Assembly: GCA_005791535.1 (NCBI GenBank)
Contig: SXWH01000268.1
Coordinates: 1-35,184, forward strand
Length of the DNA stretch: 35,184 nt
Reading direction: 5' to 3'
Source of the DNA: Verrucomicrobiaceae bacterium
GTDB taxonomy: Bacteria > Verrucomicrobiota > Verrucomicrobiia > Chthoniobacterales > Chthoniobacteraceae
The notes under the pieces were generated by a model. It was not told where the DNA came from. It saw nothing but the letters and a program-made list of their open reading frames with translations, and did not search any database. The position numbers were made by a program, and so were the translations under genes. Shown one piece after another: positions 15,583-23,016 of this stretch (its first letter is position 1; every line of letters begins with the position of its first letter).

Positions 15583-18500
15583 CTATTTCTTCGCCGTCGC
15601 ATCGGCCGGTGCACCGGTCGCGGTCACCTTCGGATCTTTTGCATCCGCAGGCTTTGCGTCACTCGGCTTTGCGTCGCCGGGCTTTGCATCGGCAGGTTTC
15701 GCATCGACCGGCTTGGCGGCGTCAACTTTCGGAGCCCGCTTTGCCCGGATTCCTTCGAGGAACTTTTTGCGTTCCTCGGGGAGCATCACGGGAAGTTCCT
15801 TCTTAGCCTGCTTCTCCAGCAAATTGGCTCCCCGCCACAGGCCTTCCGCCGAAACATCGGCCACAGTCTCATAACGGGTGTGAATCTTGATATAGTTGTC
15901 GATCGCGCTGTCGTAATCCTTCTCCATTTCCTGGATGCGAGCGACGAGGAGCAGCGTGCGGGCTGGGAACTCGAAGGTCTTGGGCTGGATCTTGAACACC
16001 TTCTCGAGGCGCGGGATGAAGTCGTCTTCGAGTTTCCCTTCGTCCACCTTCGCGCGAATGATTCCGTAGTCGGCCTCCAGCACCTTGCTTGAGTTGCCGA
16101 ACTTCGTTTTGAGTTCGTTGAACACGTCGCCAGCCTCCTTAATCTTCGCCTGCGCCTCAAGAACCTTCGCCTGCCAGAACAACGCAGCAGCCTGCGGATC
16201 CTGCATTTCCTTCGGGTAATCCGTGGCGAGTTTGGCGGCTACCTCACTCACTTTCTCGAACTTCTTGTCCGCGAGCAGACCTTCCATGTAGCGGTCGAGG
16301 TCATCGGTGGTAAACTTCACATCGGCCTTGTAGCCATCGTTCATCGCGCGCATGGCTTCCGCGCGATTTTTGTCCCAAAGCACGGCACCGAGCGCGAAGA
16401 GCACGTTGCAGCGAACCGAGGGCTTGCTGTCGTATTTTGTTGCGAGGTCCTTGAAGTAGGACGCCACCTTCGCCGCGTTGCCGGGGTCGGCCGCGGTGCG
16501 GGCTTTTTGGACTTCCACGAGTTTTTCCAGCCCGTCGCCAACCTTGTTCACCTCGGCCGGCTGATCGGCATATTTGTCGAGGATGATTTCGACAGCCTTC
16601 GTCGCGTTGTCCACAGCCTCCTGCCAGACCAGCTTTTCATCGCCGGTCATCACGAGGAAATTCTTCCGCGGGATTTGCGCAATCCACTTCATCGCGATCT
16701 TCACGAGCGCCTGATCGCCGCGTTTAGCTTTGAGGTCTTTCTGGAGTTCATAGTCCACAAACTCCATCAGCTTCTTCGCGCCGGCCCGCGTGTTTTCGAG
16801 CATGTTCGGCGCCTTCCCCTCCGCACCCGGTCGGGCGAAGATGATTTCCGCCTGATTGTTGAAGGCGAAATAGACGTTCTCGTGCTCTGGATAAGCCTTC
16901 ACAAACTGGTCCATCAACTCAGCGCACTTCGGGTAATCCTTTCGCTCGTTGTAGATGTTGAATCGTTGGAAGAACGTGCCCGGCGCGGGCTCTGATTCGG
17001 GATACTTCTCCACGAGTTTCGCCCAAGCGGCGATTGCTTCATCTTTCTGGCCGGTGGCATCGAGGCACTTGCCGAGGAGGTATTGCGAAACAGCGACATT
17101 CTTCGACGTATTGGCGCTCTTTCCGGTGCCGCCGCCGTAAGTATCCACGTACTTTTGCAAAAGCGGAATGGCCGCCTTCGGGTCCTTTCCGGACTGAATC
17201 TGTGCGATGGCAAACTCGGAGTCCTCTTTATAAACACTGTTCGGATACTTCTCGATCACAACGTTGTAAGCCGCAATCGCCTCGTCAGCCTTCGCTGCGT
17301 CCTGCTTCTCGCGCGCCATCGCATCAAGGATTGTGGCCTTCGTGAAATACAACCCCGCAATGGTTTCCTCTTTCGCACCACCCTCACCTCCGGATTGGAT
17401 TGCACTTACAGCGCCGTCGATTGCTTTGAGGGCCTCCGGAAATTTACCGAGCTTTGTCAGCGCCGATGCAAGCAATGCGTTGGCATCACCCACGAACCGC
17501 CAGTTCTTGTAATCCGTATTACCCTCATTCACTACGGTGATAGCCTTTTCGATGTTCTCCGGTTTTTCCGAATCGATGAGCAGCTTCGCTACGACAAGCG
17601 GCAGGTTATCGCCATTCAAGTCACTCTTGAACTTGCCGCGGAACTCCTCGTAACCCGCGAGGGCTTTTTCGAGGTTGTTCTGCTCAGCATACGTGAGCGT
17701 GGTCATCGACGCGACCTGCGGCGGCGCGTCCTTGTCGCCCTTAATCAATTCCTCCTGCGCCGCGAGATAGCGCAGCAATGTGCGGGATTCATCGGGCTTC
17801 TTGAGGAAGAGATAAATCCGCGCGAGGGCGAGTTTCGAGGCGAGATACTGATCCTGCCCGGTCTTGTAACGCTCGAGCTTGTCCTCCTCGATATCGACCA
17901 AACTGTTGATACGGGCAACTTGCGATTGATAATTCACGCCCGGCGGAACGAGTGGAATCTGCCGTTTGTAGAAATCGATTTTTCCCTGCTGCGCGGCGAG
18001 CACTTCCTCGCGCGAGCGCACGGCGCGAAACGCCTCGTATGCGCCCTGAAGAAGATCCTGCTGCATTTTCTTCCGCTTTTCCTCGTCCGGCTCGGTCACG
18101 TTCTGGCTCCGCGTAAGCTGCATCTGCGCGGCATAAAATGTCGCCTCGTTGCTCATTGCCACATCGCCGCTGCCCTGGAAAACCTTCACGAGCACCGGCT
18201 GCGCCTGCTCAAAGATTTTCAGCGCCTTCTGAATGTCCTCCGGCTTGGCCTCCTTGCCTTCTTTCGTCTCCATGAGTTTCGAAGCGCTGGCAAAAAGCGC
18301 ACGCCCGCTGGAAAGCACGGCGTCCCAGTAAAGCGGAGTGTTTTGCTGACCGAGATTCTCGACAGCCTGATAGCCTTTGAGCGACTCGTCGTACTTGCCG
18401 ACCTGCATCAGCAGCGTTGCGCGGAGGAAGTGGGCGTTATCGAAATCACGTGATTTCGGAAACATCCGAAGGAAGTTCTCGTACTCCGCAATTGCCTGCT

Positions 18501-18957
18501 CGAAAATCTTGTTCTGCGCGTCCTTCTGCGGCTGGGATTCCGACGGCATTTTCACGCCCTTGAGCGTGATGGATTTCGCGATGAGAAGTTGCGCGGCCTC
18601 CTTGCCGGGAGCCTCGATCTTCGGATTCGCGAGAATCTCCTTCAAGTGACGAACCGGCGAGTCGTAGTCGCCTTCAAGAATGTAGCAGACGGCGAGCTTG
18701 AACTTCGCATCGAGCGAGCGCGGCGACAGCATCTTGTATTTCTCGAGGAACTTCTCGAACGCCTGCATCGCCTCCTTGGTCTTCTTTTGATCCATCAGCG
18801 CGCTGGCGGCATCGAAATCCTTCGCGTCGCCCGATGTCACCGGCGCGGGCGGTGCCGGAAGCTGTGCATTTGCAGTATCGATGAGAGCGCCGATAGAGCC
18901 GGCCAGAATGAAACCGGCGGAGATGATTGAGAGTCGGGAGCGGATGATTGTTTTCAT
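15583..18957 (-). CDS. Large exported TPR-repeat protein with Ala-Lys-Pro-Asp tail
   Basis: 1124 residues from the ATG at 18957, chosen over the frame-extending start at 19020 because it gives a signal peptide (MKTIIRSRLSIISAGFILAG, cleavage near ANA-QLP). Almost the whole mature chain is TPR-like helical repeats of the periplasmic YbgF/YfiO style (KFKLAVCYILEGDYDSPVRHL, SQYLLGKCLDATGQKDEAIAAW, VFNELKTKFGNSSKVLEADYG). The last 45 residues are a DAKPx pentapeptide repeat. It is probably a periplasmic or outer-membrane-associated scaffold; no catalytic motif is visible. The SUI1 gene ends 100 bases upstream, and the small TPR-like lipoprotein follows 60 bases downstream. Confidence 0.87.
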   Translation of the reverse strand: MKTIIRSRLSIISAGFILAGSIGALIDTANAQLPAPPAPVTSGDAKDFDAASALMDQKKTKEAMQAFEKFLEKYKMLSPRSLDAKFKLAVCYILEGDYDSPVRHLKEILANPKIEAPGKEAAQLLIAKSITLKGVKMPSESQPQKDAQNKIFEQAIAEYENFLRMFPKSRDFDNAHFLRATLLMQVGKYDESLKGYQAVENLGQQNTPLYWDAVLSSGRALFASASKLMETKEGKEAKPEDIQKALKIFEQAQPVLVKVFQGSGDVAMSNEATFYAAQMQLTRSQNVTEPDEEKRKKMQQDLLQGAYEAFRAVRSREEVLAAQQGKIDFYKRQIPLVPPGVNYQSQVARINSLVDIEEDKLERYKTGQDQYLASKLALARIYLFLKKPDESRTLLRYLAAQEELIKGDKDAPPQVASMTTLTYAEQNNLEKALAGYEEFRGKFKSDLNGDNLPLVVAKLLIDSEKPENIEKAITVVNEGNTDYKNWRFVGDANALLASALTKLGKFPEALKAIDGAVSAIQSGGEGGAKEETIAGLYFTKATILDAMAREKQDAAKADEAIAAYNVVIEKYPNSVYKEDSEFAIAQIQSGKDPKAAIPLLQKYVDTYGGGTGKSANTSKNVAVSQYLLGKCLDATGQKDEAIAAWAKLVEKYPESEPAPGTFFQRFNIYNERKDYPKCAELMDQFVKAYPEHENVYFAFNNQAEIIFARPGAEGKAPNMLENTRAGAKKLMEFVDYELQKDLKAKRGDQALVKIAMKWIAQIPRKNFLVMTGDEKLVWQEAVDNATKAVEIILDKYADQPAEVNKVGDGLEKLVEVQKARTAADPGNAAKVASYFKDLATKYDSKPSVRCNVLFALGAVLWDKNRAEAMRAMNDGYKADVKFTTDDLDRYMEGLLADKKFEKVSEVAAKLATDYPKEMQDPQAAALFWQAKVLEAQAKIKEAGDVFNELKTKFGNSSKVLEADYGIIRAKVDEGKLEDDFIPRLEKVFKIQPKTFEFPARTLLLVARIQEMEKDYDSAIDNYIKIHTRYETVADVSAEGLWRGANLLEKQAKKELPVMLPEERKKFLEGIRAKRAPKVDAAKPVDAKPADAKPGDAKPSDAKPADAKDPKVTATGAPADATAKK
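15647..15721 (-). repeat. Five-copy 15-base tandem repeat coding for DAKPx
   Basis: Five adjacent 15-base units begin at 15647, 15662, 15677, 15692 and 15707, most containing GGCTTTGC or a close variant on the plus strand. They encode Asp-Ala-Lys-Pro-X repeats at the C-terminus of the large TPR protein. A unit length divisible by three keeps the frame, so copy number can vary without breaking the gene. Confidence 0.8.
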
Positions 18958-19057
18958 ACGGGTCTGGTGAACTTGTTGATGATGGTATGTGAGCGCGATT
19001 CGCAGCGCCAAGTAAATCACTGTTAGGAAAAATATTCGTTATCCCGGCATAAGAGGC

Positions 19058-19447
19058 TTACACGCCGGCCACCTGCCAGCCTTGGGATTCGAGAAACTCC
19101 CGGATTTTGCCAGCCTGGTCGCCCTGCATTTCGATGGTTCTCTCGCGAACGGTCCCGCCGGTTCCGAGTGATTTCCGCAGTTGCTTCGCCACGCCTTCGA
19201 TTTCGTCGGCCGAAAAGTGCGGAGGGAAATCGTAAACCACAATAACGGCCTTGCCGCCGCGATGCGCAGTCTCTTTGCGTAACACGACACGCCCGGGCTT
19301 TTTGACCTTCCCGCCAACGGGAACGGGAACCGCCACAGGCCCCTCTGGAAGTAGCCCGAGGTTCAGCCCGGCCAGCGCGTTCCCGAGCCCCGCAAGCCCG
19401 GTCTGGTCGGGGTTCACTTCAATCTTCTTTGCTTTCTCCGGTCGCAT
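19058..19447 (-). CDS. SUI1/YciH-family translation initiation factor-like protein
   Basis: 129 residues. The C-terminal 80 residues form an SUI1 fold with the diagnostic stretch KQLRKSLGTGGTVRERTIEM, then QGDQAGKIREFLESQGW. This is the eIF1/YciH signature. The N-terminal 45 residues are a Gly/Pro-rich linker with GGKVKKPGRVVLRKETAHRGG. Bacterial SUI1 homologues bind the ribosome and influence start-site selection, though their role is not essential in E. coli. Its start lies 9 bases after the stop of the glycosylase reading frame that carries the conserved C-terminus, so the two are probably in one operon. Confidence 0.9.
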   Translation of the reverse strand: MRPEKAKKIEVNPDQTGLAGLGNALAGLNLGLLPEGPVAVPVPVGGKVKKPGRVVLRKETAHRGGKAVIVVYDFPPHFSADEIEGVAKQLRKSLGTGGTVRERTIEMQGDQAGKIREFLESQGWQVAGV

Positions 19448-19456
19448 GGTCCGCCG

Positions 19457-20073
19457 TTAGCCGCTTTTTCGGCGATGTGGAAGTGGCAACTTCACCGGCA
19501 CTGAAACGTGCGGATTTTCAGCGAGCACAAAGCGCCACGGCAGTTCGGTTGCCTTCGAAATTCCGATGCGTACACGCTCACCACGTCCACGCCTCCGGCA
19601 CCCGGGCGGATCGCGATTCCCCTCGTCCCGCAAAAATCCCGGCCATGATCCTCGCCCGTCACAGCCAGAGCTTGTGCGAGCTTTCCAGGACCGCTGCACA
19701 GAGCAGCGTCACGGATCCCGCCTGTCGCCGTCCGGCGGGCTGCAAGCCGGCGCTCGCGCATCCGGTCGATGCCACGACGCGGTTCCAGCGCTTTAAAAAG
19801 GACAAAACCATCCTCGGCGCCGCCCTTGATCAGAACATTCAGCATCCAATACATGCCGTAGTTGAGGTAAACATATGCCGCACCTGCGTCGTTTCTAAAA
19901 ACGAACTCACGCGCACTCGGACGGGACCACGTGTGGCACGCTTCATCGTTCGTGGCTGAATACGCCTCGGTCTCGACAATCACACCGGAACATCCCTTCC
20001 ACTCAAGGATGCAGCCCACCAGTTCCCTTGCGCACGTGACAGGGTCGCGTTGAAAAAACGTACGTTGCATCAT
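19457..20073 (-). pseudogene. 3-methyladenine DNA glycosylase (MPG/AAG family), apparent single-base frameshift
   Basis: The N-terminal part reads well as the family: RDPVTCARELVGCIL, VETEAYSATNDEACH, AAYVYLNYGMYWMLNV and CSGPGKLAQALAV. The open frame then continues to 19492 with an unconserved tail. The conserved C-terminus (RIGISKATELPWRFVLAENP) is found in another frame that stops at 19457. Moving between them needs a one-base correction between about 19575 and 19590, consistent with a missing base. No slippery heptamer is visible there, so programmed frameshifting is unlikely. Either the gene is inactive or the assembly lost a base. If intact, it would excise alkylated purines. The start is ATG at 20073 or 20070. 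Frame-corrected, it ends 9 bases before SUI1, the spacing expected of an operon. Confidence 0.78.
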
Positions 20074-20092
20074 GCCAACCGGTACAAAAGAG

Positions 20093-20178
20093 AGCACCGC
20101 TTCAGAAGGCTGGGGAGCCGAACCAGTTGTTCCCCCCAGAATCCGGCCCAGTCATCCCCAGCCTTCTAATGCGGTGCT
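20093..20178 (-). ncRNA. Long two-part hairpin element upstream of the glycosylase gene
   Basis: AGCACCGC (20093-20100) pairs perfectly with GCGGTGCT (20171-20178). After a 3x3 internal loop, AGAAGGCTGGGGA (20104-20116) pairs perfectly with TCCCCAGCCTTCT (20155-20167). The 38-base apical part can form a further short stem. On the minus strand the hairpin ends just before CTCTCTTTT, which would make it an oversized Rho-independent terminator for the yhbY transcript, or an attenuator/leader for the glycosylase gene whose start is 20 bases downstream. It could also be a dispersed palindromic repeat. I do not recognise a known riboswitch family. Confidence 0.55.
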
Positions 20179-20181
20179 AAC

Positions 20182-20200
20182 GGGGTTTTCCTCAAACCCC
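20182..20200 (-). other. Small perfect hairpin next to the long hairpin
   Basis: GGGGTTT (20182-20188) pairs with AAACCCC (20194-20200) around a 5-base loop. It directly precedes the long hairpin on the minus strand, only 3 bases away, so the two may form one structured RNA leader or trailer. Alone it is modest evidence. Confidence 0.45.
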
Positions 20201-20254
20201 TGCCATTCGTCAACAAATCTTTTGAAAAAGTTAATCCCGCGATGTTTGGGAGGC

Positions 20255-20542
20255 TCAGGCGGCTTCTGGCGCGGGTTTCCGACGGTAAAAGACTACGACG
20301 TTTCCGACCTGCATGACTATCTCGCTTCCAGTCTTTTCGGCGATCTGAGGGGCAAGTTCGTGCTTTTGCTCCTTGAAATCGGCAAACTTCATTTTCACCA
20401 GTCCGTGCAGAGTCAGCGCCGTGTCGAGGCTCTGCAAAAATGCATCGCTCATTCCGGCATGGCCGAGTTTCACGATGGGCTCCAGTAATTGGGCCTTGGA
20501 TTTCAGTGCGCGCTTTTCGGCGCTGGTGAGCGTTATAGACAC
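20255..20542 (-). CDS. yhbY: YhbY family RNA-binding protein (CRM domain)
   Basis: 95 residues, typical. It has the CRM-domain pattern LTSAEKRALKSKAQLLEPIV, KLGHAGMSDAFLQSLDTAL, LVKMKF and GNVVVFYRR near the end. YhbY binds pre-50S ribosomal particles and helps large-subunit assembly. The start is GTG at 20542; no in-frame ATG gives the conserved N-terminus. It lies 51 bases downstream of the lipoprotein gene and may be read through from the ExbBD operon. Confidence 0.93.
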   Translation of the reverse strand: MSITLTSAEKRALKSKAQLLEPIVKLGHAGMSDAFLQSLDTALTLHGLVKMKFADFKEQKHELAPQIAEKTGSEIVMQVGNVVVFYRRKPAPEAA

Positions 20543-20593
20543 GCGGGCATAATCGGGATTTTCGGGAAGATTCCGAACAAAATCTTTTCGCGG

Positions 20594-20968
20594 CTACCTA
20601 AGACCCTTCGCAATGCGCTCGAAATCGTATTTGTAACCGGCGACGAAACCCTGCTGCCACTTCGGGCCCCGGTCAGGGTTGGTGCCCGCTGCCTCCAGGG
20701 CGAGGACCGCGATTTCATCATCGCCCGGCATCGTCCTGGACCCACGCCCCTTTCGTGAGCGCGCGTCCGATTCGCCTGCTTTTCCTCCCACGGCGAACCC
20801 GTCCTCATACGGCTGCGTCTCAACCGGAGGCGGAACGTGCTCGGGCACTTTCAATGCGGCGACACCCGCGGGCTGCTCCGCTTTTTTAACAGCTGCGGGC
20901 TTCGGATCGTCACATCCCGCAAGGACGGAAAGCGCCACAACAACCATGAGCGGTACCGTCGCTCTCAT
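20594..20968 (-). CDS. Lipoprotein of unknown function
   Basis: 124 residues from the ATG at 20968, chosen because it gives a lipoprotein signal (MRATVPLMVVVALSVLAGC, Cys 19) and a 4-base ATGA overlap with the GYF-domain gene upstream. The mature part has a Pro/Ala/Lys-rich spacer (about 20-55), then a short folded-looking region: YEDGFAVGGKAGESDARS, a basic patch and KWQQGFVAGYKYDFERI. The two GF-x-x-G-x-K/Y stretches look like an internal duplication. No family is recognised. It is probably anchored in the inner or outer membrane and is the sixth gene of the ExbBD-linked operon. Confidence 0.75.
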   Translation of the reverse strand: MRATVPLMVVVALSVLAGCDDPKPAAVKKAEQPAGVAALKVPEHVPPPVETQPYEDGFAVGGKAGESDARSRKGRGSRTMPGDDEIAVLALEAAGTNPDRGPKWQQGFVAGYKYDFERIAKGLR

Positions 20969-21510
20969 GGCGCACCTCCCAAAGCAGGCGCGGCAACCCA
21001 TTGCTGCTGGTCGGGCACGTAAAGGAGCCTCACCTTCCACTTCGCGTGCCGTTCCCCCGCAGCCTCACTCACCACGCCCGAAAGTGTTACGACCGCGCGC
21101 GACGGGGGTTCCATCACGACAACCGCCGAATCCAGAGGGTCGAACTTCACGGCCGTGGATTTCCCAACCGCCTCGCGCACCATCGCACGCGCCCTCCAAT
21201 ATGCATCCTGCGATTCGTAAGCGCCGCTGGACATTTCCCTCCATGCCTCGATCGTGACCGGACCGAAGAACATAGCAACCGCAACCAGTGTGCCGATTAC
21301 ACCCGCCCAGACTCCCCATCGGATAAGGCGCATCCCCTTTCGTCGCCGCGAAACGATTTGGGTCACAGGCGCCCACTGCTCCATTCCCTCGCGCCAGTAG
21401 AGCGTGTCGTCATCGATGAAATCACACTTGTACAGGTGGTTCACCTGACGGACCGTATAAGGTCCGCGCTGCTCGCCAAGGTGATAGATGTAGAATACTT
21501 CCGCCTGCAT
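20965..21510 (-). CDS. GYF_2-domain membrane protein
   Basis: 181 residues from the ATG at 21510. The N-terminal 55 residues match the GYF_2 pattern: FYIYHLGEQRGPYTVRQVNHL followed by DTLYWREGMEQWAPV. GYF domains bind proline-rich peptides. One transmembrane helix follows (about 66-86, LIRWGVWAGVIGTLVAVAMFF), and a C-terminal 90-residue beta-rich region ends KWKVRLLYVPDQQQWVAAP, suggesting a periplasmic domain. It overlaps the downstream lipoprotein by 4 bases. The lipoprotein has a proline-rich stretch, but it lies on the other side of the membrane from the GYF domain, so direct binding is unlikely in this topology. Confidence 0.82.
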   Translation of the reverse strand: MQAEVFYIYHLGEQRGPYTVRQVNHLYKCDFIDDDTLYWREGMEQWAPVTQIVSRRRKGMRLIRWGVWAGVIGTLVAVAMFFGPVTIEAWREMSSGAYESQDAYWRARAMVREAVGKSTAVKFDPLDSAVVVMEPPSRAVVTLSGVVSEAAGERHAKWKVRLLYVPDQQQWVAAPALGGAP

Positions 21511-21597
21511 TAAAAGGGTGCGCACCAGACTATCCGCGAGCTACTCCGGTGTGACGATACATTTTCATCGCGCGCCGGCCCGCGGGTGAGCCTCGCA

Positions 21598-21837
21598 TCA
21601 AAGCCGCGAGAGCACCTTGCGCTCAACGTGGCCTCCACACGACGGGCAGCGCGGAAGCGGCGTCCCTGTTTCATCGCGAAACTCGTGCGCGCAGAATCCG
21701 CAGCGCAGGACATTTTTCAGAGCGCGGCGCTCGCGACTGCTGCGAACAATGCTCTGAGCCCACCACGCGAGGAAAATCGCGAGCACAAATCCGCCAGCGT
21801 ATACGAGTAGCAATTCATGGAGTTCGAAGCGGATCAT
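21598..21837 (-). CDS. Small membrane protein with zinc-ribbon
   Basis: 79 residues. An N-terminal membrane helix (LLLVYAGGFVLAIFLAWWAQ, about 9-28) is followed by a basic linker (RSSRERRALKN) and a zinc-ribbon with two CxxC knuckles, CGFC and CPSC, spaced 16 residues. The ribbon would lie in the cytoplasm if the N-terminus is outside. The ATG overlaps the stop of the TonB-like gene by 4 bases, which argues that it is real and co-expressed with the ExbBD-TonB set. Function is unknown. Confidence 0.8.
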   Translation of the reverse strand: MIRFELHELLLVYAGGFVLAIFLAWWAQSIVRSSRERRALKNVLRCGFCAHEFRDETGTPLPRCPSCGGHVERKVLSRL

Positions 21838-22592
21838 TTTCCAGCAGTTACCGAGTCACTTCCCCATCGCACTACGACGGTGCCCCAGGCAATCTCAGCG
21901 GCGCCCGGAGACAGGCGCACTGCGGAAACCATGCGAACGGCCTCGCTGTCCATCTCGGCGGAACCCGAACCGGACTGCACATAGCAAAACCGCACTTCCC
22001 CGCCCCCGTTCACGCCCGCGAGGAGTTCCACGCTGCGCAGCGGCTGGGAGGATGTGACGTCGGGCTTCAATCGAATCTCGCCGCCAGCCCGCGCGGCGAA
22101 AGGCCCGTGAAAAACAATCACGGTAGCCGTAGCAGGCGCCTCGGGCACAATTGGAAGCGGTCGCCGGTCTGCATCCAGAATATAGGTCAGCGAGTCCCGG
22201 GCCGGCGGGTATTGAATCACCACCGGCTCCGCGGGAATGTCTCGCGGCTCCGTGCGGAACACCGCGTAAGACGGGCGGTATGGCACATCGAGAAGCCCCG
22301 CAGGCTCCGCCGAAGTGATACGCGCCACCACCGCCGGGTCCTCCGCGGCGATCCACCGCAACACCGCCTCGTTTTCCGGCGACGGCGCTCCATCCGCCCC
22401 GAACCTCGTAAGCAACTGGATAGACTGCGCGGTCTTCGGAATCAACTGCCGCTCGGGCGCGCTGATGTGCACGAAAAAGAACGCCGCACTGTGCGCAAAC
22501 AGCGAGAGGAAGATGAACAGCGCCAGCGTCCAGGAACTGCGGTGCGCACCCGACCAGTCGAAGATCGTTCCATCGCGTTTCGGCGCATTCAT
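21834..22592 (-). CDS. TonB-like energy transducer protein
   Basis: 252 residues from the ATG at 22592, which overlaps the exbD stop by one base (TGATG). Residues about 20-45 are a single N-terminal membrane helix (TLALFIFLSLFAHSAAFFFV), followed by a long periplasmic region. The C-terminal 80 residues look like a TonB-type domain: SVELLAGVNGGGEVRFCYVQSGSGSAEMD, SEAVRMVSAVRLSP and WGTVVVRW. The usual Pro-Lys rich spacer of TonB is weak. TonB proteins transmit proton-motive-force energy from ExbB/ExbD to outer membrane partners; no TonB-dependent receptor is in the window. Confidence 0.75.
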   Translation of the reverse strand: MNAPKRDGTIFDWSGAHRSSWTLALFIFLSLFAHSAAFFFVHISAPERQLIPKTAQSIQLLTRFGADGAPSPENEAVLRWIAAEDPAVVARITSAEPAGLLDVPYRPSYAVFRTEPRDIPAEPVVIQYPPARDSLTYILDADRRPLPIVPEAPATATVIVFHGPFAARAGGEIRLKPDVTSSQPLRSVELLAGVNGGGEVRFCYVQSGSGSAEMDSEAVRMVSAVRLSPGAAEIAWGTVVVRWGSDSVTAGK

Positions 22593-22993
22593 CACTGCTG
22601 AAACCCGCCGGCCCAAATCACGGTAAATCCGCGCTTCTGAGCTTCATTCATGATATCGTGCACAATTCCCGACGGCGCATCCTTGTCAGCCTTTACGATC
22701 ACCGTGCGGTTCGGCGCCTGGTTCTGCGCAAAACGGCCAGCCAGCTCTACAAACGACACTTTCCGGTCGCGATGATAAATGGCCGGAGTAATACCCGCCG
22801 TGACCGTAACAATCTCCGCATCGCGCTGAGGTCCCAACGCGAAAGAGGTCGCGGGAAGGCTTACCTGAACACCCGGCTGAAGCACAAATTTCGAGCCCGC
22901 GACCCAGAAAACCAGCACGAGAAACAGGACGTTCAGCAATGGCAGAAACCCGAAGAGCGCCGGGGAGAAATGGAATGTTCGCCGGAGTTTCAT
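22592..22993 (-). CDS. exbD: ExbD/TolR-family biopolymer transport protein
   Basis: 133 residues from the ATG at 22993; a TTG at 23005 would add 4. A single N-terminal membrane helix (ALFGFLPLLNVLFLVLVFWV, about 12-31) is followed by a periplasmic domain with VSLPATS and TVIVKADKDAPSGIVHDIMN, then EAQKRGFTVIWA. The usual membrane aspartate of ExbD (D25 in E. coli) is not obvious here: the segment reads PLLNVLFLVL with Asn in the place where PLVDVLLVLL carries Asp. That would affect proton coupling and is worth checking. It lies 23 bases after exbB. Confidence 0.83.
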   Translation of the reverse strand: MKLRRTFHFSPALFGFLPLLNVLFLVLVFWVAGSKFVLQPGVQVSLPATSFALGPQRDAEIVTVTAGITPAIYHRDRKVSFVELAGRFAQNQAPNRTVIVKADKDAPSGIVHDIMNEAQKRGFTVIWAGGFQQ

Positions 22994-23016
22994 CGCGGAG
23001 TCCAAAGTGCCGGAGT

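Noticed and set aside
15647..15721. Possible CRISPR-like repeat
   Set aside because: The units are adjacent without spacers, 15 bases long and in frame within a gene, so this is a coding minisatellite.
17083..18453. 456-codon open frame on the plus strand
   Set aside because: Antisense to the large TPR protein gene; the long open stretch follows from its codon bias.
19570..19600. Programmed ribosomal frameshift in the glycosylase gene
   Set aside because: No X-XXY-YYZ slippery heptamer at the frame change, and the family is not known to use frameshifting; a lost base is simpler.
20104..20167. tRNA-like element
   Set aside because: GGTTCGGCTCC on the minus strand recalls a T-arm, but no anticodon arm, acceptor stem or D-arm can be placed around it; the long hairpin explains the pairing better.
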